Of a stretch of DNA of 13,456 nt, positions 1 to 6,906 are shown piece after piece. The notes beneath the pieces were generated by a model that searched no databases, was not told the DNA's origin, and saw nothing but the letters and a program-made list of their open reading frames with translations. Position 1 is the first letter of the stretch. Each line of letters starts with the position of its first letter. A program made the position numbers and the translations under genes. The DNA is from Modestobacter sp. (GTDB lineage Bacteria; Actinomycetota; Actinomycetes; Mycobacteriales; Geodermatophilaceae): NCBI GenBank assembly GCA_025965635.1, contig JAOPWO010000355.1, positions 1 through 13,456 on the forward strand. The letters are read 5' to 3'.

Positions 1-248
1 ACGCCCTCGGTGTCGCCGCCTGGCGGCTGGGCGCCGGCCGGGCGCGCAAGGAGGACCCGGTGTCCGCCGCCGCCGGCGTCGTCTGGACGGCCGGGGTGGG
101 GGAGCAGGTGACCGCCGGGCAGCCGCTGCTGGAGCTGCAGACCGACGACGCCGCCCGCATCCCGCGCGCGCTGGAGGCGCTGGAGGGGGCGATCGGCATC
201 GACACCGCCGACCGGCCGCTGCCCCTGGTGCTCGACCGCATCTGCTGA
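1..248 (+). CDS. deoA: Thymidine phosphorylase, C-terminal end (partial)
   Basis: Only the last 81 codons are present (frame starting at base 3); the gene begins outside the window. The translation contains RLGAGRARKEDPVSAAAGV, typical of the C-terminal (PYNP_C) domain of pyrimidine-nucleoside phosphorylases, followed by the biotinyl-like hammerhead segment with VGEQVTAGQPLLEL. The enzyme cleaves thymidine or deoxyuridine with phosphate to the base and 2-deoxyribose-1-phosphate. The catalytic N-terminal region cannot be checked here. The stop codon TGA (246-248) is followed immediately by a palindromic repeat that could end the transcript. deoC and a phosphohexomutase gene further right suggest the deoxyribose phosphate is catabolised. 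The family is clear; thymidine rather than uridine preference is inferred from actinobacterial context. Confidence 0.88.
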   Translation, partial: ALGVAAWRLGAGRARKEDPVSAAAGVVWTAGVGEQVTAGQPLLELQTDDAARIPRALEALEGAIGIDTADRPLPLVLDRIC

Positions 249-304
249 AGGACCCCGCGCCCCCCACCACCCGCAGGCTCGCGGCGGGACCCGGCGCGGG
301 TCCT
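249..304. repeat. Dispersed palindromic repeat, copy 1 (after deoA)
   Basis: This imperfect palindrome starts at the base after the deoA stop. The left arm AGGACCCCGCGCC (249-261) pairs with GGCGCGGGTCCT (293-304), about 12 bp with one bulged C. The interior carries the core ACCACCCGCAGGCTCGCGGC, with CCCGC facing GCGGG. The same architecture recurs at 385-440, 3290-3345, 3525-3573 and 7058-7110. As RNA it would form a long GC-rich hairpin, so it may act as a terminator or 3'-end stabiliser; no U-tract follows. Confidence 0.75.
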
Positions 305-354
305 GGGGCGAGCCTCGGACGGGGTCACAGGGTCATGGAGGACACTGACCCCTC

Positions 355-1329
355 GTGCAGAAGGAGCCCCTCTTCCCCACCGAGAAGGACCCCGTCCGCC
401 CCACCTCTCGCCCGCTCGCGGTGGGGTCCGGGACGGGGCCGTCCGGGCTCGCGGCGGCACCCGAGAGGGAGCCGCTCGAACTCGACCCCGACGCCGCCAT
501 CTCGGTACGTGGCCTGGTCAAGCGCTACGGCGACCGCAACGCGGTCGACCGCCTGGACCTCGACATCCGGCGCGGGGAGATCTTCGCGTTGCTCGGGCCG
601 AACGGTGCGGGCAAGACCACGACCGTCGAGGTGCTCGAGGGCTACCGGGAGCGGGACGGCGGGGAGGTGCGGGTGCTCGGCGTCGACCCGGCCCGCGGCG
701 GCCGCCGCTGGAAGGCCGACCTCGGCATCGTGCTGCAGTCCGGCGCGGGCGACAGCCAGCTCAGCTGCCTGGAGCTGCTCCGGGCGCAGGCGGCGTACTA
801 CCCGGATCCGCGCGACCCGGCCGAGGTGCTGGAGCTGGTGGGGCTCAGCGAGAAGGCCCGCGCGCGGGGCCGGACGCTGTCCGGTGGCCAGCGCCGCCGG
901 CTCGACGTGGCGCTGGGCATCGTCGGCCGCCCCCGGCTGCTGTTCCTCGACGAACCCACGACCGGCTTCGACCCGGAGGCACGCCGCCAGTTCTGGTCGC
1001 TGATCCGTTCCCTGCGCGACCTCGGCACGACGATGCTGCTGACCACCCACTACCTGGACGAGGCCGAGGAGCTGGCCGACCGGGTCGGGGTCATCGCCCG
1101 CGGCCGGCTGGTCGAGGTCGCCGTCCCGGCCGAGCTGGGTGGGCGGGGGCAGGCGCCCGCCGTCGTGCACTGGACCGAGCACGGCGTCCGGCGCACCGCG
1201 GAGACCGGCACCCCCACCGCCTTCGTCGCCGAGCTGGCCGGCCGCTTCCCCGGCGAGGTGCCCGACCTGGCCGTTGCCCGGCCCACCCTGGAGGACGTGT
1301 ACCTGAAGATGATCGGAGAGCCGGCATGA
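355..1329 (+). CDS. ABC transporter ATP-binding protein (DrrA-like, ABC-2 exporter)
   Basis: This is a 324-residue cytoplasmic ATPase that would power the membrane protein encoded directly downstream. All ABC landmarks are present: Walker A GPNGAGKTT (81-89), signature LSGGQ (175-179), Walker B LLFLDEP (195-201) and the switch histidine in LLTTH (H232). The ~80-residue C-terminal tail is typical of the DrrA/CcmA subfamily, which exports drugs, lipids or polysaccharides; the substrate cannot be read from sequence. The start is uncertain. The domain begins near residue 48, and the only in-frame starts before it are GTG355 and GTG421. GTG355 has the -10-like GACACT 8 nt upstream, allowing a leaderless transcript. 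Bases 385-440, encoding residues 11-29, are a copy of the dispersed repeat, so this N-terminal extension is repeat-derived or not translated. The stop overlaps the permease start (ATGA). Confidence 0.9.
   Translation: MQKEPLFPTEKDPVRPTSRPLAVGSGTGPSGLAAAPEREPLELDPDAAISVRGLVKRYGDRNAVDRLDLDIRRGEIFALLGPNGAGKTTTVEVLEGYRERDGGEVRVLGVDPARGGRRWKADLGIVLQSGAGDSQLSCLELLRAQAAYYPDPRDPAEVLELVGLSEKARARGRTLSGGQRRRLDVALGIVGRPRLLFLDEPTTGFDPEARRQFWSLIRSLRDLGTTMLLTTHYLDEAEELADRVGVIARGRLVEVAVPAELGGRGQAPAVVHWTEHGVRRTAETGTPTAFVAELAGRFPGEVPDLAVARPTLEDVYLKMIGEPA
385..440. repeat. Dispersed palindromic repeat, copy 2 (inside ABC ATPase 5' end)
   Basis: The left arm GGACCCCGTCC (387-397) pairs with GGACGGGGCC (431-440) apart from one A. 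The interior CCACCTCTCGCCCGCTCGCG resembles the core of the other copies. A truncated left-arm-like stretch (AAGGAGCCCCTCTTCCCCAC, 361-380) lies just before it, suggesting a second nested or partial copy. This is the only copy that lies at the 5' side of a gene and within an apparent reading frame. Confidence 0.6.
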
Positions 1330-2144
1330 CCACGGCGACCACGGAGCGCTCCCTGCCGTCGATCGCGCGGGTCTGCCGCACCCGGGCGGGGGTGGAGCTC
1401 AAGGAGTTCTTCCGGCAGCGCGAGTCCGTCGTCTTCACCCTGATGTTCCCGGTGATCCTGCTGCTGGTCTTCGGTGCGGTGCTGGACTACGACCTGGGCA
1501 GCGGCGTCTCCTTCACGCAGTACTTCATGGCCGGGGTCATCGCGGCCGGCATCCTCGGCGCCAGCCTGCAGAACATGGCGATCAACATCGCCACCGAGCG
1601 CAGCGACGGCACGCTCAAGCACCTGGCCGGCACCCCGATGCCGAAGGCGGCCTACTTCGTCGGCAAGGTCGTGCAGGTCTTCGCCGTCACCGTGGCGATC
1701 ATCGTCATCCTGCTGGCCATCGGCGCGCTCTTCTACGGCGTCGACCTGCCCTCCGGGGCGGACTGGATCACCTTCGTCTGGGTCGCGGCACTGGGGTCGG
1801 CCGCCTGCACGCTGCTCGGCATCGCCGTCTCCAGCCTGGCCCGCAACGGCCGGTCCGCCTCGGCGACCGTCACCCCGATCGCCCTGGTGCTGCAGTTCAT
1901 CTCCGGCGTCTTCTTCCTGTTCAGCCAGGTGCCGACCTGGCTGCAGACGGTGGCGGCGCTGTTCCCGCTCAAGTGGATGGCGCAGGGGCTGCGCTCGGTG
2001 TTCCTGCCCGACGCCCTCGCCGCGCAGGAACCGGCGGGCACCTGGGAACTCGGCCGGGTCGCGCTGGTGCTCGGCGTCTGGTGCGTCGTCGGGCTGGTGC
2101 TGTGCGTGCGCACGTTCCGCTGGCAGGACCGCGGCACCGGCTGA
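1326..2144 (+). CDS. ABC-2 type transporter permease
   Basis: This 272-residue integral membrane protein is the partner of the upstream ATPase; its ATG overlaps the ATPase stop by 4 nt, implying translational coupling. A short cytoplasmic N-terminus with an amphipathic stretch (RTRAGVELKEFFRQRESVVF) precedes about six hydrophobic segments, near residues 36-55, 68-88, 115-138, 148-170, 182-203 and 242-263. The conserved coupling region ATERSDGTLKHLAGTPM lies between segments 2 and 3, as usual in ABC2_membrane proteins. With one ATPase and one six-helix permease, the working transporter is probably a 2+2 assembly in the cytoplasmic membrane. The substrate is unknown; the family includes daunorubicin-resistance-type exporters. 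No transcription terminator is evident in the 70 bp before add. Confidence 0.9.
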   Translation: MTTATTERSLPSIARVCRTRAGVELKEFFRQRESVVFTLMFPVILLLVFGAVLDYDLGSGVSFTQYFMAGVIAAGILGASLQNMAINIATERSDGTLKHLAGTPMPKAAYFVGKVVQVFAVTVAIIVILLAIGALFYGVDLPSGADWITFVWVAALGSAACTLLGIAVSSLARNGRSASATVTPIALVLQFISGVFFLFSQVPTWLQTVAALFPLKWMAQGLRSVFLPDALAAQEPAGTWELGRVALVLGVWCVVGLVLCVRTFRWQDRGTG

Positions 2145-2202
2145 GCACGTCGCGACCCGCCGGCCCCGCTACCCGCCCACGGACGGCCTGCGGCCGGTGG
2201 CC

Positions 2203-2208
2203 GACAAT
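2203..2208 (+). promoter_or_regulatory. Probable -10 element of add (leaderless start)
   Basis: GACAAT ends exactly 6 nt before GTG2215 and fits the actinobacterial nAnnnT -10 pattern. The identical hexamer with the same spacing precedes deoC (10441-10446 on the minus strand). No ribosome binding site lies before GTG2215, as expected for a leaderless mRNA. No convincing -35 element was found. Confidence 0.4.
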
Positions 2209-2214
2209 GACGTC

Positions 2215-3285
2215 GTGCCCGTTCCGCTGAACGCCGCCTCCCTCGCCGCCGCGCCGAAGGTGCTCCTGCACGACCACCTGGACGGCGGGCTCCGGCCGCT
2301 GACGGTCCTCGAGCTGGCCGACGAGGTGGGCTACCGCGAGCTGCCGACCGACGACCCCGCCGAGCTGGGCCGGTGGTTCCGCGAGTCGGCGGACTCGGGC
2401 TCGCTGGAGCGCTACCTGCTCACCTTCGACCACACGGTCGCGGTGATGCAGCGCCCGGAGGCGGTCCAGCGGGTCGCCCGCGAGTGCGCGCTCGACCTGG
2501 CCGCCGACGGCGTCGTCTACGCCGAGGTCCGGATGGCGCCCGAGCTGCTCACCGCCATGCCGCTGGACGCCGCCGTCGAGGCGATGCTCGACGGGTACGC
2601 CCAGGGAAGCCGGGAGGCCGCCGCGGCCGGCCGGCCGATCGTGATCGGCACGCTGCTGTGCGCCATGCGGCAGAACGACCGCTGGGTGGAGGTCGCCGAG
2701 GCCGTGGTCCGGTACCGGGCGGCGGGCGTGGTCGGGTTCGACCTGGCCGGCCCCGAGGACGGCTTCCCGCCCGACCGCATCCCCGAGGCCATCGCCGTCC
2801 TGGACCGGGCCGGTGCGCACCGCACGGTGCACGCCGGCGAAGCCGCCGGGCCCCCCTCCATCGCGGCGGCGCTGGCCGGCGCCCACGCCGAGCGGCTCGG
2901 TCACGGCGTGCGGATCGCCGACGAGGTGCCGGTGGACGGCGCGCTGGGTGACCTCGCCAAGCGGGTGCTGGACGAGCAGGTGCCGCTGGAGGTCGCGCCC
3001 CGGTCCAACGTGCAGACCGGCGCCTACCCGTCGCTGGCCCAGCACCCGGTCGACCGGCTGCACCGGCTGGGCTTCGCCGTCACGGTGAACACCGACAACC
3101 GGCTGATGAGCGGGGTGTCGGCGACCAGCGAGCTGGCCGACGTCGTGGCCGAGTTCGGCTGGGGCTGGGACGACGTCCAGACGGTGACCGAGCGGGCGCT
3201 GACCGGCGCCTTCGCCGATGCCGGCGTGCGGGCGCGGCTGCTCGCCGACGTCATCCGTCCGGGGTACCGGGCGCTCCGCAGCTGA
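2215..3285 (+). CDS. add: Adenosine deaminase
   Basis: This zinc enzyme converts (deoxy)adenosine to (deoxy)inosine in purine salvage. Using GTG2215 gives 356 residues; GTG2197 would add six. The metal-binding HDH lies at residues 19-21 in LLHDHLDGGLRP. The catalytic glutamate is in HAGE (206-209), a further histidine in RLGHG (H230), and the metal-ligand aspartate in VNTDNRLMS (D294). The order and spacing match the long actinobacterial adenosine deaminases. The SNVQTG motif is present but preceded by EVAPR, where many relatives have a Cys-Pro pair, a modest deviation. The upstream -10-like GACAAT favours GTG2215 on a leaderless transcript. The gene follows the ABC pair by 70 bp and may also receive read-through. 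deoA and upp nearby support the salvage role. Confidence 0.93.
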   Translation: MPVPLNAASLAAAPKVLLHDHLDGGLRPLTVLELADEVGYRELPTDDPAELGRWFRESADSGSLERYLLTFDHTVAVMQRPEAVQRVARECALDLAADGVVYAEVRMAPELLTAMPLDAAVEAMLDGYAQGSREAAAAGRPIVIGTLLCAMRQNDRWVEVAEAVVRYRAAGVVGFDLAGPEDGFPPDRIPEAIAVLDRAGAHRTVHAGEAAGPPSIAAALAGAHAERLGHGVRIADEVPVDGALGDLAKRVLDEQVPLEVAPRSNVQTGAYPSLAQHPVDRLHRLGFAVTVNTDNRLMSGVSATSELADVVAEFGWGWDDVQTVTERALTGAFADAGVRARLLADVIRPGYRALRS

Positions 3286-3289
3286 AGGA

Positions 3290-3345
3290 GGCACCCTCTC
3301 CTCCCCACCACCCGCAGGCCCGGGGCGGGCCCCGGGAGAGGGGCC
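3290..3345. repeat. Dispersed palindromic repeat, copy 3 (after add)
   Basis: It begins 4 nt after the add stop. The left arm GGCACCCTCTCC (3290-3301) pairs with GGAGAGGGGCC (3335-3345), 11 bp with one bulged A. The core CACCACCCGCAGGCCCGGGG is closely related to copy 1, and the CTGAAGGA lead-in at the stop codon (3282-3289) is shared with copy 1 after deoA. It may form a hairpin at the 3' end of the add mRNA. Confidence 0.7.
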
Positions 3346-3346
3346 G

Positions 3347-3430
3347 GACCAGGTCGGTGAGCTGGGCCTGGCCGTCCTGCGCTCCGCGCTGATCGGGCTC
3401 GAGCGGGAGATCCGGCTCCACCGGCGGAGG
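3347..3430 (+). pseudogene. Possible MgtC/SapB N-terminal fragment (remnant)
   Basis: In frame 2 this stretch reads DQV followed by GELGLAVLRSALIGLEREIR. The segment LRSALIGLEREIR is very like the conserved opening of MgtC/SapB family membrane proteins, where the next residues are normally an AGLRTH-type motif. Here the sequence continues LHRRRDAVPRPTW and loses resemblance. There is no start codon between the flanking repeat and this segment, and no downstream membrane segments. It lies between two repeat copies, consistent with a decayed gene broken up by rearrangement. A 20-residue match in a GC-rich genome could also be chance. Confidence 0.35.
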
Positions 3431-3524
3431 GACGCGGTGCCGCGACCGACCTGGGGCGTGGACGTCGACGTCGACGGCGCCGTGGCCGTCACCGCCGGCG
3501 GCGCCGGCCAGGAGGCCGACCGGA

Positions 3525-3573
3525 GCAGGCCCCGCTGCCTTCCACCACCGGCAGGCTCGCGGCGGGGCCCTGC
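3525..3573. repeat. Dispersed palindromic repeat, copy 4
   Basis: GCAGGCCCCGC near the left end pairs, with small bulges, with GGCGGGGCCCTGC (3561-3573). The interior CCACCGGCAGGCTCGCGGCG is almost identical to the core of copy 1. It lies about 180 bp after copy 3 in the gene-free region between add and the helicase, bounding the MgtC-like fragment. Confidence 0.65.
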
Positions 3574-3650
3574 AGCCAGGAGCGACACCGGTGCCGTGCA
3601 GAGCGTGACGGTGCACACGCTCGGTCCGGGAATCATGCACGCCGTGACAC

Positions 3651-3659
3651 TGCTAACCT
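3651..3659 (+). promoter_or_regulatory. Candidate extended -10 promoter of the helicase gene
   Basis: TGCTAACCT combines an extended TGn with a TAnnnT -10 hexamer (TAACCT, 3654-3659). Transcription would start near 3666, leaving a leader of about 165 nt before the helicase TTG. The matching -35 position (3631-3636, AATCAT) is not a good consensus, which fits an extended -10 promoter. It is the best TAnnnT match I noticed between add and the helicase. Confidence 0.45.
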
Positions 3660-3665
3660 GGGTGT

Positions 3666-3829
3666 GCCGGTGAGTGCCGGCCATCCTCCCGGACGGTCCT
3701 GTCCGGGCACATGCGCATCCGTGCAGATCACGCGTCACAGCAGACGCCGCCGATCTCCAGTGACGGCGCCGGGCTCCCCGGCGCCAGCACCACCACGGGA
3801 CGCGCGCCGATCTGTATCGGAGTCCCCGC
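3666..3829 (+). promoter_or_regulatory. Long structured 5' leader of the DEAD-box helicase mRNA
   Basis: This ~165 nt leader holds two clean inverted repeats: CCCGGAC/GTCCGGG at 3688-3707 (7 bp, 6-nt loop) and GGCGCCGGG/CCCGGCGCC at 3765-3785 (9 perfect bp, 3-nt loop). The second sits 45 nt before the TTG start and is not followed by a U-tract. A CGGAG ribosome binding site (3818-3822) lies 7 nt before the TTG. Long leaders on RNA-helicase and cold-shock genes often carry temperature or autoregulatory control; that role here is inferred. I do not recognise a named RNA family. Confidence 0.45.
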
Positions 3830-5458
3830 TTGTCCTCGTTCGACTCTGTCGACGCCCCGTTCACCCCTGAGAACGCCCCCGAGGTCGCGGCTGTCGCCGC
3901 GACCGTCGAGGTCCCCGCCACCGAGGCGCCTGTCGCCGAGGTCGCGCCGGAGCCCACGGGCCCGAGCTTCGCCCAGCTGGGCCTGCCCCAGCAGCTGGTC
4001 ACCGCGCTGGAGCGCAAGGGGATCAGCCACCCGTTCGCCATCCAGACCGTCGCGCTGCCCGACGCCCTCGCCGGGCGCGACGTGCTGGGCAAGGCCGCCA
4101 CCGGCTCGGGCAAGACGCTGGCCTTCGGCCTGCCGCTGCTCACCCGCCTGGCTGCCGAGCCGGGTCAGGGCCGTCGCACCCCGCGCGGGCTGATCCTGGT
4201 CCCGACCCGGGAGCTCGCGCAGCAGGTGCACGACAACCTGGCCCCCCTCGGCCAGTCCATCGGCGTCCAGCTGGCCGCCGTGTACGGCGGTGCCTCGATG
4301 TACCGCCAGATCCAGCAGCTCCGCCGTGGGGTCGACGTCATCATCGCCACCCCGGGCCGGCTGCAGGACCTGATCAACCAGCGTGAGGCCACCCTGGCCG
4401 ACGTCGTGGTGTCGGTCATCGACGAGGCCGACTTCATGTCGGACCTCGGCTTCCTCCCGGTGGTGAAGGAGCTGCTCGACCAGACCCGCAAGGACGGTCA
4501 GCGCCTGCTCTTCTCGGCCACCCTCGACGGCGAGGTCGACAGCCTGGTCCGTCGCTACCTCAAGGACCCGGCCCGGCACTCGGTGGTCACCGCCGCCGAT
4601 TCCGCGCCGCCGGCCGAGCACCTGGCCTACAGCGTGTCCTTCCCGGACAAGCTGAAGGTCACCGAGGCGATGGCCGCGCGTCCGGGCCGGATCATCATCT
4701 TCGTGCGCACCCAGCACGGTGCCGACCGGCTGGCCATGAACCTGCAGACCGTCGGCATCAAGGCCGAGCCCATCCACGGTGGGCTGCCGCAGGCTGCGCG
4801 TCGCCGCGCACTGGAGGGCTTCACCGACGCCCGCACCCCGGTGCTGGTCGCCACGGACGTCGCCGCCCGCGGCATCCACGTCGACGACGTCTCGCTGGTG
4901 CTGCACTACGACCCGCCGGCAGACCACAAGACCTACCTGCACCGCTCCGGCCGCACCGCTCGGGCCGGCGCCGCGGGTCTCGTGGTCTCCCTGCTGCTGC
5001 CCGACCAGGTGGGACAGGCCAAGCGCCGGTTCCGCCAGGCCGCCATCGACACCCCGGTGACGCGGATCCGCCCGGGCGACGCCCCGATCACGGACCTCGT
5101 CGCCGGCGGCACGTTCGTCGAGCCGGTCCTGCGTCCGGTGCGCGAGTCGCGCCGGCCCGCGGGTGCCGCTGGTCCGGGTGCCCGCCGTCCCCGCCGGGAC
5201 GGCGACCGCCCCGGTGGCTACGGCAGCGGTCCCCGCCGTCCCTCCGGTGACCGCGATCGCACGTACGGAGACCGCCCCACGGGCGAGCGTTCCTACGGCG
5301 ACCGGGATCGCACCGGCGGCGAGCGCACCTTCAGCGACCGCGATCGCTCGTACGGAGGCCGCCCCACGGGTGAGCGTCCCTACGGCGACCGGGATCGCCC
5401 CGCGGGTGGGGACTCGCGCGACCGCCGCCCCGGTGGGCGTCCCGCGCGCTCCTTCTGA
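3830..5458 (+). CDS. DEAD-box ATP-dependent RNA helicase (RhlE-like)
   Basis: This 542-residue protein unwinds RNA duplexes in ribosome assembly, mRNA turnover or cold adaptation. After an acidic, Ala/Val/Pro-rich N-terminus (1-43) comes the Q-motif region (FAQLGLPQQLVTALERKGI with downstream Gln), motif I AATGSGKT (89-96), PTRELAQQ, TPGRL, motif II DEAD (198-201), motif III SAT (229-231), ATDVAARGIHVDD and motif VI HRSGRTARAG (371-380). From about residue 435 the tail is basic and rich in Arg, Gly, Asp and Tyr, a disordered RNA-binding extension with a 21-residue duplicated unit. TTG3830 is chosen because CGGAG lies 7 nt upstream and the conserved N-terminus follows. The gene has its own promoter and leader and ends at a bidirectional terminator facing the next gene. 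RhlE and DeaD subtypes cannot be firmly separated by eye. Confidence 0.95.
   Translation: MSSFDSVDAPFTPENAPEVAAVAATVEVPATEAPVAEVAPEPTGPSFAQLGLPQQLVTALERKGISHPFAIQTVALPDALAGRDVLGKAATGSGKTLAFGLPLLTRLAAEPGQGRRTPRGLILVPTRELAQQVHDNLAPLGQSIGVQLAAVYGGASMYRQIQQLRRGVDVIIATPGRLQDLINQREATLADVVVSVIDEADFMSDLGFLPVVKELLDQTRKDGQRLLFSATLDGEVDSLVRRYLKDPARHSVVTAADSAPPAEHLAYSVSFPDKLKVTEAMAARPGRIIIFVRTQHGADRLAMNLQTVGIKAEPIHGGLPQAARRRALEGFTDARTPVLVATDVAARGIHVDDVSLVLHYDPPADHKTYLHRSGRTARAGAAGLVVSLLLPDQVGQAKRRFRQAAIDTPVTRIRPGDAPITDLVAGGTFVEPVLRPVRESRRPAGAAGPGARRPRRDGDRPGGYGSGPRRPSGDRDRTYGDRPTGERSYGDRDRTGGERTFSDRDRSYGGRPTGERPYGDRDRPAGGDSRDRRPGGRPARSF
5249..5398 (+). repeat. Duplicated 63-bp in-frame unit in the helicase tail
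   Basis: Bases 5249-5311 and 5336-5398 are near-identical 63-bp units differing at only a few positions. They encode residues 474-494 and 503-523, both built on DRDR, (S/T)YG, RPTGER and YGDRDR, and are separated by 24 bp coding a related TGGERTFS stretch. The repeat keeps frame, so copy number can change without breaking the gene. Such RGG/RD-rich tails bind RNA and may promote condensate formation. Confidence 0.85.
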
Positions 5459-5474
5459 CGGCACGGCACCACGG

Positions 5475-5511
5475 CAACGGCCGGCTCCCGCACTGCGGGG
5501 GCCGGCCGTTG
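5475..5511. terminator. Bidirectional hairpin terminator
   Basis: CAACGGCCGGC (5475-5485) pairs perfectly with GCCGGCCGTTG (5501-5511), and the stem continues inward with CCCGC/GCGGG around a 3-nt ACT loop, about 16-17 bp in total. It lies between the helicase stop (5458) and the stop of the convergent gene (5524). There is no long U-tract on either strand, which is usual for high-GC actinobacterial terminators. Confidence 0.8.
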
Positions 5512-5523
5512 GCCGTTGGTGGA

Positions 5524-6906
5524 CTAGTCGCGGAAGACCAGGGCCCGGTCGACCTCGGCGACGACCTCGTCCCAGGCGCCGGCCAGGACAGCGGCGTCCT
5601 CGGACCGCAGCGTGCTGGTGGGCTCGCTCTCCGCGCGGGCCACCGCCTGACCCAGCGGGGTGCCGGGGGCCAGCAGAGCCTCGACCTTGCCGAGCCGGCC
5701 GTACTCGGCCAGGTCGCGGGCACCCTCGACCGGCTGCAGCAGCGCCTGGTGCGCGACCATGCCGCCGGCGCCGTCGGCGACCTCGCCCAGCACGTCGGCG
5801 AGCTCGGTGAGGTCGTAGCGGTCCTGGTCGGCCGGCAGCGGCGGGATGTCGGTGTCGGCGACCTCGGGCCACGAGGCGATCTCGGTGAGGTCGTGCGCCT
5901 CGTCGCCGGTGCAGAAGCGGGCGAGCTCGGCCGGGGAGGGGAACAGGAAGACCTCGCCGTCGCGGCCGAGGAAGCGGGCCCGGTCCTCGACGTAGCAGCG
6001 CAGGGTGAGGCCGGTCCCGCCCGGCACGACCAGCTCGACCGGCAGGATGCCCACGGCCTCCCAGAACTCCTGCGCGGCAGCGACAGCGGCCGGGGAGGCG
6101 GTGATCTGGCTGCCACCGCGGATCGCGCTGGTGCCGCCTTCGGCCGGGGCGGCCGTCGGCGGGGCCGTGGCCGGGCGACCTCCGGTCGGCTCGATCAGCT
6201 CGATGTCGTCGTCCTCGTCGTCCCCGGCGGGGAGCGGGTTGCGCGCCTCGGCCTCCTCGGCGGCTGACGGGTAGTCGGTGACGGCAACGGTGCCCGCGCC
6301 GGTCCAGTCGAGGTGCTCGTCGAGCTCCTCGAGGACGTCCTCCCACAGCTCGTCGACGGCAGTCCCCAGCCGTGACCAGCTCTCCTCGCCCGAGCGGCCG
6401 ACGAAGCTGTCGAAGCCCAGGCCCAGCGTGGCGACCTCCGGCCGGGCGACCAGGTCGGCGACCGACTCGAAGGAGCCGTCGTCGTCGTCCTCGTCGTCGC
6501 TGGTGTCGCAGCAGTCGGCCAGCCGGCCGACCATGTCGAGCACGGCGCCGAGCTCGTCGACGGCCCACCGGTCCGGTGCCTCGGCCACGATGTCGTAGAC
6601 GCCGTCGAGGTCGTAGCGGTGGTCCTCGTCCGGCGTCAGGTCGGCGGGGGGCAGGCCGGTGACGACGGGCCACACCGGGTGGTCGGCCAGGTCGTGGTCG
6701 GTGTTGACCCGGCAGAACGCGGCCAGCGCGTCGACCGAGGGGAAGAGGTGGACCCGGGCGACGGGTCCGTCCTCGGCGTCCTCGTCGGTGCTGCCGAGGA
6801 ACGCCTGCCACTCGTCGCCGTCCTCCTCCCAGGGCGGCGCCCAGAGCGTGTAGCCCGTGCGGTCGTCGAGGGTGAGGGCGATGGGGACGATGCTTGGCCG
6901 GGACAC
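5524..6906 (-). CDS. Conserved acidic actinobacterial protein with duplicated module, function unknown
   Basis: This 460-residue soluble protein has no signal peptide or membrane segment. I recognise it as a type of protein conserved in actinobacteria beside this helicase; some relatives are, from memory, labelled 'primosomal protein' without clear basis. It contains two copies of one module. The first runs from TGYTLWAPPW (17-26) through LFPS (54-57), HDL, WP (79-80) and RYDL (97-100). The second runs from TGLTLRCYV (298-306) through LFPS (321-324), HDL (338-340), WP (346-347) and RYDL (363-366). The linker has two aspartate-rich tracts (134-143, 229-234). No catalytic motif is evident. The GTG start at 6906 has a -10-like CAGGAT 6 nt upstream, suggesting a leaderless mRNA. 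It converges on the helicase gene. A nucleic-acid-mimic or adaptor role is speculation. Confidence 0.8.
   Translation of the reverse strand: MSRPSIVPIALTLDDRTGYTLWAPPWEEDGDEWQAFLGSTDEDAEDGPVARVHLFPSVDALAAFCRVNTDHDLADHPVWPVVTGLPPADLTPDEDHRYDLDGVYDIVAEAPDRWAVDELGAVLDMVGRLADCCDTSDDEDDDDGSFESVADLVARPEVATLGLGFDSFVGRSGEESWSRLGTAVDELWEDVLEELDEHLDWTGAGTVAVTDYPSAAEEAEARNPLPAGDDEDDDIELIEPTGGRPATAPPTAAPAEGGTSAIRGGSQITASPAAVAAAQEFWEAVGILPVELVVPGGTGLTLRCYVEDRARFLGRDGEVFLFPSPAELARFCTGDEAHDLTEIASWPEVADTDIPPLPADQDRYDLTELADVLGEVADGAGGMVAHQALLQPVEGARDLAEYGRLGKVEALLAPGTPLGQAVARAESEPTSTLRSEDAAVLAGAWDEVVAEVDRALVFRD

Noticed and set aside
3664..3870. Short plus-strand frame in the helicase leader, as a possible leader peptide
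   Set aside because: It overlaps the helicase start in another phase, is Arg/Pro-rich, and has no ribosome binding site. The hairpins better explain the region.
1969..4143. Very long open minus-strand frame opposite the permease, add and the helicase start
   Set aside because: It lies antisense to genes with clear family motifs; the translation is low-complexity and matches no family. Long shadow frames are expected at this GC content.
6476..6500. Microsatellite-like GTCGTC/CTCGTC run
   Set aside because: It encodes the Asp/Glu tract of the acidic protein in frame and needs no separate explanation.
3728..6811. A >1000-codon minus-strand frame across the helicase and the acidic-protein gene
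   Set aside because: It is out of phase with the acidic-protein gene and antisense to the helicase. Its Arg/Gly/Pro-rich composition is typical of a GC-driven shadow.
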